From Siphonodentalium dalli (lineage: Eukaryota; Mollusca; Scaphopoda; Gadilida; Siphonodentaliidae): a stretch of 64,000 bases of DNA. The notes beneath the pieces are model-generated. The model did not search any database. It was not told where the DNA came from and saw only the letters and a list, made by a program, of their open reading frames with translations. Location of the stretch: assembly GCA_032622095.1 (NCBI GenBank), contig CP136061.1, forward strand, positions 200,562,244 through 200,626,243, written 5' to 3'. Shown here in pieces: positions 32,200 through 44,877 of the stretch. The stretch's first letter is position 1. Each line of letters begins with the position of its first letter. The position numbers and the translations under genes are program-made.

Positions 32200-33835
32200 C
32201 GTGTATGCCAGACACAGTTCTGAAATGTGACATTTCTATCGGTGTGACGTTATGAGAATAATACCGACAACTCAATGTGCACGGTTTCAACTGAATTATT
32301 CCATCGACTTTTGGGAAACCTGAGCATGAGAGATTACAATTAATGCTATGCCGCGGCTTAATTGGCAAATGATACACTAAGGGATTAGTTAATGTATTTG
32401 ATTTAGTGTAACGCGGATCCCCAGGGCATAGTGGCACGCGCATCGTCGTGGGGCCAGCCATCAGCATCCTTTGATTTAACTAAATCGTACAAGGCGACCG
32501 GAAATGGCATGGTGCGATATTTGACCCCCCCCCCCCCCCTGGTGTTTGAGTTGATCGGGTGTGTTTTGATGTGTCTTTGGCTTAGAAACAACCTATAACA
32601 TACCATTTGCTTGACCCTATTTGGCATTTATCGTACAACCTTGGACCGCGGCCACCATGATGTTTTGTTGACGAAATATGTAACGAAAGAAGAGCCCTAT
32701 TATAACATTTTGACAAAATCTGTCATGGGGCAGATAATTGGCACGCTGGGCCAATTGCACCCATTTGGTTGTCGGCCATTTGGGTAGGTCGGATTTTGGG
32801 TTTGTTTCAAGAAAATGAGTCCTGTGCTTTATATACATAGAAATAAATTTGAAATAACAATTTTAAAAGGAGTGAGTGGTATTTGATCGGGTGTCTAACT
32901 ACATGACAAAAATAATTAAAATTACCTATCTGTATCCATACCATAAATGTGTTAGCAACGAACGCATTTTACTGCTTCGTGCTGATCTCGACTTTTCTAT
33001 ATTCTATATCTAGAATAAGTCGTTTGTTTATGGCATATATAGTCATCATAATAGTATTTCGTGTATTTATACCTATATTTATTTCAGAATAGTCAGAAGG
33101 AACAAAAGTCAGTTTCGTTGTGTTTCTGCCACTTGCAATGAATATGTGTATTTTATCAGTGTGTTCTTCAATAACTTTTTAGTGGTTAATGGACATATTG
33201 CAGGAAACTCTCCCTGATTATACAGACCCGGAACGACTGTAGAAGTTACTAAATGAGCCAATGATGGCGATGTGAAGTCAGAACGAACGTGGAAGCTCCC
33301 GTACCTTATCATATCTCTATGAAAGAAGCGCATATAAACCTGATTGGCTTCGGTTTGATGTGATCGGGTGGTATAAGTGGCACGATGGGCCAATTACACG
33401 CATGTGGTTGTTGGTTATTTATTCGAGTCCGATTTTGGAGTTGTTTCGAGAGAAAACATGTCACGCGTGCTTACTCTAGAAATTTCAGCTTTAATTGTTA
33501 AATGTGAAATGACCGAAGGGCCCTATTCTAACATATTCACATAAATCAGTCAAATGGCATATAAATGGCATAGAAACGCTCTTTATTGCTTCTAAATTCG
33601 TAATCGCGAATAAGTCTTTTGTACATGACATAATATTTTCCCCAAATTATACCTATTTGGATGACGGAAAGCGGGTCAGAATCTGTGATTAAAATAGGTG
33701 GCGTTTGACCAAAGACTGTGACGTTCTGACCAAATTGAAATTTGGCCCTTCGTCTGTTCACGTTATGACACAATCAGCTTATTATAATTTTTCCATCGAC
33801 CCTGGGAGACCAAAGTATGAGCCATTAGAAGCGAC
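32200..33835 (+). repeat. LINE-derived debris with internal duplications
   Basis: 32270-32460 and 33770-33960 are diverged direct copies (TTATTCCATCGAC, then GATTAGTTAATGTATTTGATT, then CAGGGCATA.TGGCA). 32745-32830 and 33375-33490 form another pair (TGGGCCAATT, GATTTTGG.GTTGTTTC). No open frame survives. A 14-C run lies at 32525-32538. Confidence 0.5.
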
Positions 33836-33838
33836 GTC

Positions 33839-34670
33839 ATGCAGCGCCTTAACCGTCAAATCATTATTGTCTATTCAGGACTAATTAATGTAATTGATTT
33901 AGTTTCAAGCTGCTCCACAGGGCATACTGGCAGCTGCCTCGCCATTGATACCCCAGTAGTGGCATATATTAATCTCGTCACAGAACGATTGAAGGATGAA
34001 TATATAAATAAGTATAGTACCAGTGCAGACGATCCACACAGTAAACGAAGGCCGTACAAACAATTCAAAACCATTTTTCGACTCGAACCATATCTAATAC
34101 ATACAATTTCTATCAAAGACCGTGAACAATTATGTAGACTTCGAATCAGCTGTCATTCATTAGAAATAGAAAAAGGCCAACACAAACGCCCACCGACGCC
34201 AGCCAATGATCGGATATTCAAGATGTGCAATACTAACTCAGTGGAAGACGAGAAGCATTTTGTTCTCCATTGTATCAAATACGAGAAATTGAGAAAAAGG
34301 CCTATATGAGTCACTAAATTTCTAAGGGCCAGTAGTATCTCAAAATGCATATACATAATGCGAAACGACCAACCAAATACAAGTAATGTGATCAGTCGAG
34401 CTTTCAAAGAATTCTTTGAAATGAGAAAAGAAGCCCGAAGTTGATGAATAAATTAATAATTAATTTCTATTCCACACGATATCATAGGCCTGCATACAGT
34501 TTATTTGCATGCTTATATTATTGAGCTCTACTAAGTCGTTGTATAACTGTAGTATGAATATGTGGAAAGTTTATTATATGAACTATGTATGTGTAAATTA
34601 TATGTCTTATTATTATGTAATGCATACGGCTCACATGAGTGTTTTATGCTAATAAATATCATATCATAAT
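33839..34670 (+). pseudogene. LINE C-terminal fragment with Cys/His cluster
   Basis: The frame at 33839-34309 encodes 156 residues ending LCRLRISCHSLEIEKGQH, then MCNTNSVEDEKHFVLHC and YEKLR. It is the same domain type as the minus-strand fragment at 7548-7907, but clearly a different copy. It is followed by about 360 bp of AT-rich sequence ending with CTAATAAATATCATATCATA at 34649-34668, which could be the LINE 3' end. The N-terminal part and the whole reverse transcriptase are missing. The apparent start has no special support. Confidence 0.6.
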
Positions 34671-34673
34671 TCC

Positions 34674-35735
34674 TCGCTGCATTGAAGCAATATTCTGAGG
34701 AAGAACGTGGATTGAACCCGATTTATTACCTCCACCCAATTTAAAGGTGCTCAATCCGATGCGATGATCCCCATATCATCCGATTCCAACAACAACATTT
34801 TTTGAAATGCCGCTTCAGTTGTCATACTGGCACAATTGTCATGCCTCGCCATTGAGATCACAGTAGTGGCATATCTCGCGGCAATGAAGCAATATTCTGA
34901 GGAAGAACGTGGATTGATCCCCGGTTTATTTCCTCCACCCAGATTAAAGGTACTCAATCCGATTCGATGGTCCCCATATCATCCGATTCCAACAACAACA
35001 TTTTTTGAAAAGCCAGATCGATGTTCAATAACAACTCGAATTGCGGTGCCTGCAGATCAACGTATCACAAAGAAATTGAACATGTATTATCTACATGTAA
35101 TGTGCCAGCCATGCATCAATTGAGATACAGTTTCTGGTCAATCACCATTGACTTCTTTGGGGTAGAATGTTTTATGTTTCTCGATTCACTCTCGCAAAAC
35201 CATCTATGTGACTTCCTAATCGGCGGCACAGCCTTCGTTCCTCCACTCGTTGTCATCAATGCTTGGGGAGATATTCTCACATTCGCCGCGAAATTCATGT
35301 ACAAAGGATGCCAACTTTTACGAAACAATGCCCGTTAAGACTATACCCGATTGCTTGCGTGTGCTTGCTGCCTGCCAGAAAAGCAAGTCTTGTTGACATT
35401 AAAATGTTTGAGGGTGAAAAGGAGCATGGCTTAGTGAACATAAGATCAACATCTATACGCATGCGATATACACTTTCCTTATCTAAATGTGATCAAACTC
35501 TAATATGGTACATAGACCATACGGCTCATACGGCTGTGATGTAGGGGAATTCAGTGTTGTTACTTTTTGCCGCCATTTTCTATGCTCAAATGTTGTTTGT
35601 ATATATACTAAATAATGTTTGTAAATACCACTCTCACCTTTATGTGTACAAAACGCTCCAATTCGTTTATACAACACATAGAATGTATTGATGTATGATC
35701 TCCGTTAATGGAGGTTAATAAAGAGATACATATAT
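34674..35735 (+). pseudogene. Second LINE C-terminal fragment, with a 200-bp tandem duplication
   Basis: 34674-34810 and 34876-35012 are direct copies (GCAATATTCTGAGGAAGAAC, CTCCACCCA, CATCCGATTCCAACAACAAC). The second copy is open as AMKQYSEEERGLIPGLFPPP and continues, after a frameshift near 35020, as CGACRSTYHKEIEHVLSTC, MHQLRYSFWS and LSQNHLCDFLIGG. The Cys/His pattern and the following SQNHL..FL segment match LINE C-termini. GGAGGTTAATAAAGAGATA at about 35709-35727 looks like the 3' end and resembles that of the nested LINE at 16.8 kb. It may be the same or a sister family. Confidence 0.6.
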
Positions 35736-35747
35736 ATATATACCATC

Positions 35748-35779
<32 letters not shown>
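35736..35779. repeat. TA microsatellite
   Basis: Two TA runs, 35729-35742 and 35751-35779, directly follow the putative LINE 3' end. This is a usual position for such repeats. Confidence 0.8.
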
Positions 35780-35781
<2 letters not shown>

Positions 35782-36820
35782 CTGTTATTTATAATTTTTT
35801 TGTTCAACGAAATTCTGCCAGTTTGTCAAGTATCTGACACAAAAAGCCACTTGATTTTAGACAATTTAGTCTTCTCGACTCGAATCGTATATGTTTTAAC
35901 CCCGGAGCCTGAGAAATCTTAATTTGCGAGCGTTAATTCGGATTGAGTACCTTTAACCGACTGTTGTGTTCAGCCACCCATTATCACGGCATACAAATAA
36001 ACGACAATGCGAGAAATACTGTATAATTATAGTTATGGGTCGCCTGTGTTGTGTTACGCTGGCACAGCATTAATTTTGTCATTAATATTAGTCAGTATGG
36101 CATTAACACAATTGATCCTTTCATATTATAACCTGAGATCAGTGCTTATAGTTGTGGTATGCTGTTCCAAGATAGCGACTGTTGTTTGCACTCAATATGG
36201 GGGGGGGGAGTCACACTGGCAAGAGTTTTTTAAAAACTGTTTTAACTGCCATTTTATGACTGTTTAGAACGTTCTCAAATTTGCGTATATTATGGCTATA
36301 TATGATATACTTCCCAGTCCTGCAATCTACTTTCTATTCCACCGGTCAATTCAATTTGTTTAATCTTATCGACCAATAATACATAGATATTGAGATAACA
36401 TATATTACATTTATGAACATGACTTACATCATAAATTTTCAAATGATACATTATAATATATGAACAGTATTTACAATATAAATAATATACTTGCCTGTTA
36501 TATGTCATTGCCATTAATCTGATCCGTTTGGTTTAATTCATTAGGGCTTACCATTCAGGTGTAATGCCATACCACGAGAGATATATTTATTCCTCCAAAT
36601 ATGGGGACCATTATTGTACAATACATGTATATACATATACAAAAGTTAACTTGTGACATATATACACAATATAATTTAATTTGAGAAGGCTCATTTGAAG
36701 TCGATAGTGCGATCTAGTTTCTTATGTGATAATTAAAATATCAGGAGGTCGGATAACTTTCATGAAAGACAGACACAAAACGGAAGCTAATAAAGCCCGG
36801 GGTTCCCATGCAGAAACATC
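35780..36820. other. Unassigned AT-rich sequence
   Basis: An 86-codon frame at 36007-36267 is hydrophobic (Leu/Ile/Val-rich in its first 60 residues) and could be read as one or two membrane segments. It is interrupted by a G-run and has no recognised motif. I do not call it a gene. Confidence 0.45.
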
Positions 36821-36823
36821 TGC

Positions 36824-37147
36824 TCAACACATTGAGCAACCTTCAAGCATCGGGGCGTTCGTATTACGTAATGTATCATCTGGTGGGAATTTCTGGCCTA
36901 TACAGACAGCACGGAATTCCATGCTTCTTTGATGATGAATAATGACTGGCAGAAATCCACTGCATTTGACCACCATGTGTGTTAATATCAGTGTCAAGTC
37001 GAATAGATCAGCATATCCACCCGGATAGCCGCCTAGTTTTATACTGTTTCTCAATATTTCATGTGTATTATAAGTGTTGGTCGATGTAGCTTGGAATACA
37101 TTTAACACTGTAAGCAGACGAGTGGACTTGCTAGTAGGAACACCAGA
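36824..37147 (-). CDS. Coding-like segment of unknown function, possible terminal exon
   Basis: The minus strand is open for about 120 codons to a stop at 36824. It includes STRLLTVLNVFQATSTNTY, KLGGYPGGYADLFDLTLI, CSGFLPVIIHHQRSMEFR and IGQKFPPDDTLRNTNAP. Amino-acid use is balanced, unlike the biased chance frames elsewhere. In the coding sense, CCCGTGCCTTTAG stands just before CCTCTGGTGTTCC at about 37147, and it would serve as a 3' splice site. There is no ATG at the start of the open stretch, which fits an internal or last exon, or a fragment of a mobile element. I recognise no family. Confidence 0.3.
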   Translation of the reverse strand, partial: SGVPTSKSTRLLTVLNVFQATSTNTYNTHEILRNSIKLGGYPGGYADLFDLTLILTHMVVKCSGFLPVIIHHQRSMEFRAVCIGQKFPPDDTLRNTNAPMLEGCSMC

Positions 37148-37159
37148 GGCTAAAGGCAC

Positions 37160-40100
37160 GGGCGGCGTTTTTTGCAGAAATATTTATATTTGTCCAAATC
37201 GGCATTAACAGAAGGAACACAAAAATATATACAGTTCCGCTCGATGCCAAACATAATCAGCGCGTAGATAGTATATTGTCGTCAAGACGTACGATGTTGT
37301 ACGTAAACAAGAGACTGCTCGTGTTACAGAAGTTGTGTTTCTGTTTATATAACACAGTGCAATTATATTGGTTAACACACACAGATGATATAAACGCTCT
37401 TTATTATTTCCATATCAGGAAAACCTTAACAAATAACGCTCTTTGTGTTTACCATATCCGGACATAAACAAAACCAGGAAACGTAACGTTTTTGCTTTCG
37501 TTTACACAACAAAAGGGGGAAATGACAATAACATACTTTTTATGCCATATTTCTGATTGACATAAGAACAAAGGCTCTATATTTTTACTAATCCTTCTGT
37601 TTATGGCGGTTTTGGGCGGATGTGATTATTTTAACAGCATACCCACCACCAACGCCGCCCGTATCTTTAACTTATGTAAAGAAATCATACCTATATAGTA
37701 TATCGAAAATTTGTAATTACATGTTGGATTATGACTATATATGGGCATATCTTGCCCGAAATAAACACAATACAATAGCAGTAATGGTTTTTTTCCCATT
37801 TACATACACACACAATATACATCTATTCAATTATATATGACCTGTCAAATGAACAGCGATTTCGTTCTATATTGTTAAATGGCTACGATATACGATTTAA
37901 CCTCTACTTATCCACGCATCTATGTACATGTACATTGATTTGCAATGGTGTCGATATACCAAAACCATTGCTAGACACCAAATAATTCTGATCAAATTGG
38001 TCGACATAAACTCAAATGTTTTGTATCTCGTAATTTGCTGTACATTTCAGTTTTATAAGGTTTCGAAAATTCAACCATTTCGTGCTTTATATGCAAACTA
38101 CTTGGCTTCAAATTGAATAGGTGCGAAAAGTGTTGTTCCACATGTAAGTCAGATTGTAGCTTGAAAGAAATCGAAGATGGTGCACCGTATTACCACTTAT
38201 GGTTGCACACCAGGTTGCAGTGAATTATTTCCGAACGCGACCAAATTTACATGGCATGGTCACATGTCACCCCGATAACGATGCCATGAAAATTTTGTAA
38301 GCGAATTACTCGCCCCTGAATGTTCAAAAAAAAATATTTGCTCTCCATAATGGAGGAAAATTGCTAATGGAGTAGCCGAAGCGCGCGCGAGGGTGAGATC
38401 AGACCAGAGGAGGCGGTACACGTCATATTTAGCAAAAAGAAATAGGAGTCAAATTGTTGAGCAAACAGTTAAGTCAACAATATTTTCAGTGTATATACCG
38501 TTGCCACGTCCCTACAACGGCGTAAGGTACACGATGCTGGTTGATCGCATCCATGACAGGGGGCGACGCACTCTATTTGTCATTGGTCATAACCAATGAT
38601 TTCATGCAATGCATACATAAGCAGATGTTGAGTATATCGATGGATTATATGCGTGATTGATCACCATAATTACGAATTTTATGTTTTCAGTACGCTTTCA
38701 TGGTGTTGAACATGAAATCTTGTTTGTCGGTGCCATGAATGTACATTTATATGTGGTGCGCTAATCATTGTTAATGTTAAGTGCTTTTAAAGATGCATTA
38801 TCCGATTAAGTGCTTTTTAAGATGCATTATCCGATTGAAGAAATATTGTCGTTGTAACTTGAATTGGTGATATGGTGACCGTCTGATAAATTAAAATAAC
38901 TGGGGTAAAATATGTATGTATCACATTGTGTCACGCATACATTTGGCGATTTACTACAAAAGCCAAACAGGAGGGAATATCTATCTTGAGCAGTGAGATC
39001 GCCTGCCGGCGCGTGTTAGCCCATCCATAACTAATATAATCCGATGGCGCGCCTTAGGGGCGGCGGCAGATATCTCAAATTGTCTCAGCCCATAGTGTGC
39101 GCTATATATCTGCCCTGGCGGTTAATAGGAATTATTATTCCCTTCTATATGGCTGTGTTTGTATACACCGTCGGGGTGGTACGCCATGGATGGCGGCAAA
39201 CACTCTGGGTTTAAAATTAATAGGTCAGTATATTGCTATGCAATGTTATAGTCCCTATATATAGTTTGCTTATATTAACATCCACATATGTACATGTACG
39301 TACACAGTCACAACTGATCCCGTCTATCTCAAATCGTAAATGTATTATTTTTTAAAATAAATATTGGAATCGCGTATGATCGATACCTGCAGAATATATC
39401 CCACTAGGACATTGGTATCCATATTATTCATGCTGTTGTCGTCATACAAACAAAACAACCACAATCATGCGTGATTAGTTCCACAGATTTGTATTGAAGT
39501 GCTCTAAATTGATGACAAATTACGACACATACTCTTCGTTAAAATATGCAGTCGAAAATGGCGAATCAAGAAGGATGATCTTGGATTCATCGATGTGGCT
39601 GGAAAATATGTTTATTCGGCCGTTTCCGAAAGTAAAAATACTGACAGACATACGGATTACGACATGTTTCAATGGGTGGAGATGAGGATAATGAGAGTAT
39701 TCTAAAGGAACGGCATATAAATAATATAATTGTGAAATTGCCTCGTAATATTGTGGGATAAGTGGGATTAACTTTTATTTTATATATCTAAAGGAACAGT
39801 AACTCCTGCATGCAAACTACTTATGTCCGCGCTGCGTGACATTCGCATAAATTTGGAGACAGCATGGCGTTTGTTAAAATAATTCATATGCCGCCTATAT
39901 GGAGGAAGCTTTTATTTTATGTAATCTTGTGATATATTTCTATAATACCATATGGGCGCACAAAACCTAAATTAAACAGTAAAATATAATATAGACACAT
40001 AAACAAACTCAAATGTTAATGTCGATGCGTACGTGCACATGTACGTCAGTGAGATATCCCGAATTTAAGTAGTCTTGTTGATTTGCTACGATGCTGGTGG

Positions 40101-42250
40101 GTATACCACGGAGTTGAAATATGCTGATATGGTAAACTGTTAAGAAAATGTACCGTTATTCTTTCGGAACATACATGTTGCAGTGTCTGGATATATATAC
40201 AATAACGGAACAATTTCTTAACACCAATATTTGTCACTACCAGCACAATGGCAAGTCAGCAGGACCCACCAGCATCAGATCAAATTAGCAGGATAACTTA
40301 ACCGGGATGGAAAGTGTTTGCCTTGCAATGACTGGACCTTGAAATCAGCTCTATCTCACCTATGACATACATGCACTGTGTCACACTTATAGTAAGGTGG
40401 TCACTTTCACCGCTGTGGCCTGCTCCCACAACTAATGATACACACGGAGTTATCATAGCTCACATCCCTGTCGACGCGCCCGTGACCTGACGGGTGTCAC
40501 CTTGTTGTCTCGATGTCCGTTTCGATATAGATTGGTGTGTGTGTATAGATGATGATCGCCGCTCTTCATTGCTATAAATATTCATTTAACACTGGTTCGC
40601 CCTGGTTATTTGGTCATGTGGTCTTAGCAGCATCAGTTCGCCATATCAGCAGCATGACAGTTCACCTGATCCCACCAGCATCATAGCAAATTAGCAAGAC
40701 CATTTAACCAGTGTGTGGTTATTATATCACACCATCGTTGACTGACTGTTAGCATATTTTAATCTGTTGTGTACACTCGGGCGATTTATATTGGTCCACC
40801 GGGAGGTGTCAATTACCATGTCTAATGACCATGAAGTGATAATTTCGTCTGACGCGTGTCTGTTCCCGGGTGTCCCATCGCAGCCGGCATTTCATTAAAA
40901 AAAATTGTGCATCTATTTACAATGCATAATGTATATATTTACATGAATTATATTCAACTATGGTCGTATGGTATGCATACATGTACATCAGTATAATAAT
41001 GTTCATAGTGTTCTCCTGCACTTAACTGTGAAAGACTGAAACCAAAGTTTCAGACAAACTAGGACAATCCGGTGTGTGTGTAATTTAGAAATCAGTTTCC
41101 ACTCACGGGAAGTATATTAGTTATAAACGCTCTTTATCGACATACAACTTATAATATTTCGATATTTGCCTCCCACAACTCAACAAAATGCAATGTTAAG
41201 AAGATAACAGTCCACTGGCATGTATGCTGGAATATGGGAATGAGGACAGACTACCATTGTTCATGGGTCGTGTGCTTCCTTTGACCACCCAACTCGGCAT
41301 ACGATAGTACAGCAAAGTGATTTATAATGATGCCCCTTGGGTATACGACTATCTGGTTGTACCACGAGGCATGATTGTGTTATATTGAGTAAACTCATAG
41401 GAATTTTTTCGAGAACAGACAAACACCTATCTGGACTAAGAGCCAGTCTGTTAGTTTTGGTGGAAGGTGAATAACTCTATACACTTGTATTTGGTACAAT
41501 TAACCTCACCACCATAAAGACAGCAATTAGAAACACACAAAACGTCATCCCGTATATATGTTATCTTCGTCATCTACGTTGTATTTGTTAAAATGTTAAT
41601 GGGAGAGGGGTGGATGTAAGTTGTTAAAATTTGTGCCCCTATCCCTCTTGTAATATTATATTACAATAAAATATGTTTTAAAAAAAGACACGATATAAGA
41701 CTTATATATGTATTTGGGGTGGTGGGGTCAATTGTGCGAAATTCCCCTGACTATATATCTCCTAGTTTTTTTTATTTTTATGCATTTTAGTTAAATAAAG
41801 TGGGAGTTTTGGGGTAAATATGAGAATCTCTATCAATTAGTGGAAAATCTTCGGCGTGACGTCAGCGCATGCGCTAATATTAAACGTGTGTCTTACCAAT
41901 AATTATGAAGCTGATTTTGTGAGTTAATTATGTGATAAATATAGTTACGATGTACATGTAGGTTGTATACAATGCTATGTATTGGCATCAAGCTAATACT
42001 ATTCCGAAATTTGCCTTGCCAACTCAACATCATGCAATGTTAAAATGGCACATAACAGTCGGGAACATATGATTCAATATAACCATACTGTATTATATTG
42101 ATGCCCAAAGTAAGGTAGACATAAGCACTGCGCTCTCGTCGCACACCGTTCCGATACGCGCGCCGAATCTGGAGCTTAATTAGCTACAGCGCCGATCTCA
42201 GCGCGTTTACGTGCTGTATCTGGCGGGCCGGGTAAGCTCAGATCCGTTAT
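37160..42250. other. Long stretch without a supported gene
   Basis: It contains the repeat copy at 37530-37640. A 33-bp tandem pair (TTAAGTGCTTTTAAAGATGC, then ATTATCCGAT) lies at about 38778-38840. Two related segments with CCACCAGCATCA and CAAATTAGCA lie about 420 bp apart (40267 and 40675). Frames here are short and without pattern. I see no tRNA or other RNA gene. Confidence 0.45.
37530..37640 (+). repeat. Partner of the repeat at 1.54-1.65 kb
   Basis: This has the same word order as the copy at 1540-1650 and the same orientation. It continues into a C-rich CCACCACCAACGCC stretch that is not shared. Confidence 0.5.
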
Positions 42251-42256
42251 ATCGTA

Positions 42257-42665
42257 GCGAGGAAGTGTATTGTTTTTCTATTGGGGCCGTTTTCTGTTTA
42301 ATTGAAAATACTCAGAAACTAATTGGAGGAGAACCGTGAAATCTCTAGAGAATGTAGGCATCTATAAGGGATACTGAAATGAAGGTATCGCGATGTCGCC
42401 AGAACACTTCACCACGGAATAAAATTAAAAATAAAAAAAAATATTTTTCATTATTATTGTTGTACATGTACTTCCATGGTGTAACCAAGAAAGTATATTG
42501 TTTTTGTACTGTGCCGTTTTCCGTTTATATGGAAATACTCAAAAAGTAATTGCAGTAGAAACGCGAAACCTGTAGCGAATATGTAGGCATCTGAGGTCTA
42601 CTAAAAATAAAGGTATCCGCATGTCGGTCCAGTGTTTCTTGACGGAGTTATGGCCCTTTTACGAT
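42257..42665 (+). repeat. Two-copy tandem repeat, about 228-bp unit
   Basis: GAAAGTATATTGTTTTT, GGCCGTTTTC.GTTTA, GGAAATACTCA.AAA, GTAGAAACG.GAAA, ATGTAGGCATCT and AAAGGTATCGC.ATGTC occur in order at 42257 onward and again from 42487. A TTATTATTATTATTA run follows at 42679. Confidence 0.6.
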
Positions 42666-42769
42666 TATTGTTCACTATTATTATTATTATTATACTCGAC
42701 ACTTTTGCAACGACCAAATCTCTGAAAGTATTAGGATTAGACAACTGAAGGTTTGTAAGTATGTTGGGG

Positions 42770-43048
42770 TAAATGAGTTATATGCCTTTGGCTCATAACG
42801 AATATTGTCCGCGTTTACCCCGCGGAGTCATCTCCCTTTATATGAAAACATGTCATTTTATTATCTCGAAAATTATAAGGAGCAGAGCATCGAAAATTAG
42901 ACCGTATGCACGCCTCGATATGCCCTACTGCCCACGGGCATCAAAACTTGTGTCCGCGCTTTCCCTGAGGAGTTACCGCCCATAAATAGGGACACACTAT
43001 ACACCAGGATGAATAAACCGAGGTTTTTTTTTTTTTTTTTTTTTTTTT
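42770..43048 (-). repeat. Interspersed repeat fragment next to a 26-T run
   Basis: On the minus strand this contains GGGCGGTAACTCCTCAGGGA and ATAAAGGGAGATGACTCCGC, motifs I associate with abundant molluscan interspersed repeats. The T-run at 43024-43048 reads as poly-A on the minus strand. It would be the tail of whatever lies to its right (43049 on), the three-unit satellite. Confidence 0.45.
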
Positions 43049-43164
43049 AATAAGTCCAACACTATTAATTTTTTATCGCATATTCCGAATGGTAAGAGTT
43101 ATTCTGACCCGAATATACCGCTTAAAAGCTTTTTATCCCAGGCCTTTCCGCGTTACGGTGAATG

Positions 43165-44170
43165 GAAATATTGAACCTATTTTTCCAGCCAAATCAAAAC
43201 GGGTTAATTTGAGAGCAAGATAATGCTGTAGCAAGTACGTTGGCATACGTCCCAAAAGTTTGACCGATATACTTTAAAAATAACCCGCCCAACGGAGAAT
43301 GCGAGTCGGGGTGGGTTGAGACTTTAGGAAAATTCCACGAAAATTGCAAAGGGGAGAAAATTCAAACATCGAGATAAAATGTTTTTGATGAGTACATCTG
43401 ATGGGTAGTGTTCACGCGCATCTACAGTGCGATTTTCTAATTTTCAGATGGAACGGTTTACTCGTGACAACGCTATATAACATAAATATGTATACTTAAG
43501 TAGTCCATCACTAACCTATTTTTAGCCCCAAATCCAAACGGGCTAATGAAGGAGCGAGTTTAATGCAGTGGCATGTAAGTCGGTATACTGTAGGTACGCA
43601 TCCAAAATTTGACTTCTCTACTATAAACGCAACCTGCTCAATGGAGTGTTTGTGTCTGGGTCGGTTCAGATTTGGCAAATTCCACCGAAAATAAAATGGG
43701 GGAAATTACTCCGAAAATCAGATATTGAGATAAAAACTTTTCGACGAGTGGATGTGATTAGTAGTATCTAAACGCAAGATTTGTACGCTTTTCAAAGTTT
43801 TAGAGTGGACGGTTTAACACTGGCAACGTGTAACGTTGTTAACGGGTGATATATATTATATTACTCAAATTCAAACCCACTCTTTATGACGCAAATTCAA
43901 ACGGACTTATCAAGGAGCAAGGCAAATGCATGAATATGTTCACCGATATACTATAGGTATGTCCGATCTACTATAAATGTAACTTGTCCAACGGAGAGGT
44001 GGCGTACGCCCCGGGGAGGGTCGAGGCTTTTGGCAAATTCCACCGAAACTCGTAAACGGGAAAAAATGGGAAATCGCGAATCAAGTGTTTTATATTTTGA
44101 ACACTGCATGTGTTTGGTAGTATATAAGGACAACATTAGTTTCAGAGCGGAAGGGTACGCACTCATCTAG
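43165..44170. repeat. Satellite-like array, three units of about 350 bp
   Basis: CAAA.TCAAACGGGCTAAT-type words occur at 43191, 43531 and 43892. TTCCACCGAAA-type words occur at 43331, 43679 and 44037. CCGATATACT-type and ACTATAAA.GTAAC words occur once per unit. The spacing of 340-361 bp shows three diverged units. A 25-26 T run closes the left side. There is no coding frame. Confidence 0.75.
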
Positions 44171-44534
44171 CATTATCGATTGTGATATAGTTATGTCTCG
44201 ATTACAGTTCACTCTATTACAAAGACGTTAATGACTATAGTGTAGCGATGACGCACTGAAATACTAATTAATTAATTAACCAAGCGGTCTTTCATCCGCC
44301 ATTGAAACTAAAAGATTCTGAATCCGAAACCGAAAGAACTATCAAATAAATGTGAAATAACATAGTTATGGTACATTAATATGCTTTACACCCTTTTGAT
44401 CTACATGTCGATTACGATATAATCAGACATGCCAAATTTCGTTACCGTTGAAATTGATATGGGCATCTTGGGAGGGGTTATAATTAGCTCTAAATATATC
44501 CCTACCGAATAAAAATTATCTGATTGGCTGGGGT

Positions 44535-44612
44535 GAATGGTGGCTCAGTTGGTCACGACCATGATGCAATAAACTGTCATTAAGCATCCACGGTGGGTCG
44601 AACCAAATCACA
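44535..44612 (+). mobile_element. tRNA-like head, probable SINE fragment
   Basis: GGTGGCTCAGTTGG (44538-44552) matches an RNA polymerase III A box. About 45 nt later, GGGTCGAACCA (44595-44605) is close to a B box. The intervening sequence does not fold into a proper cloverleaf and there is no clear acceptor stem. I therefore read it as the tRNA-derived head of a SINE rather than a working tRNA gene. Confidence 0.4.
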
Positions 44613-44877
44613 TAACCTTTTGGAATATATATCTTATTTAGAAATGTCAATGCAAGTCCACCATCGGATCACAAAACACCAATATGCATTCGGGTGAAGA
44701 TGAACACACCTATACGCATAACACACACATGGAATGGGATACCATGGAAGTATATCTGATTCCATGGAATCTGACCTCTAGTTGTTACTTCTTCTCGTTT
44801 ACGTTATTTTTGGTAACTTCGTCATTTTTAATTATAAATTTCTCTCTTAATGTAAATATTTTATTCCAATCATATTA

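Noticed and set aside
26286-32223. More than twenty open frames of 60-206 codons on both strands in the 140-bp minisatellite
   Set aside because: Unit length and GC-rich composition keep several frames open at once on both strands. Translations repeat the unit, carry no domain, and break with each unit variant.
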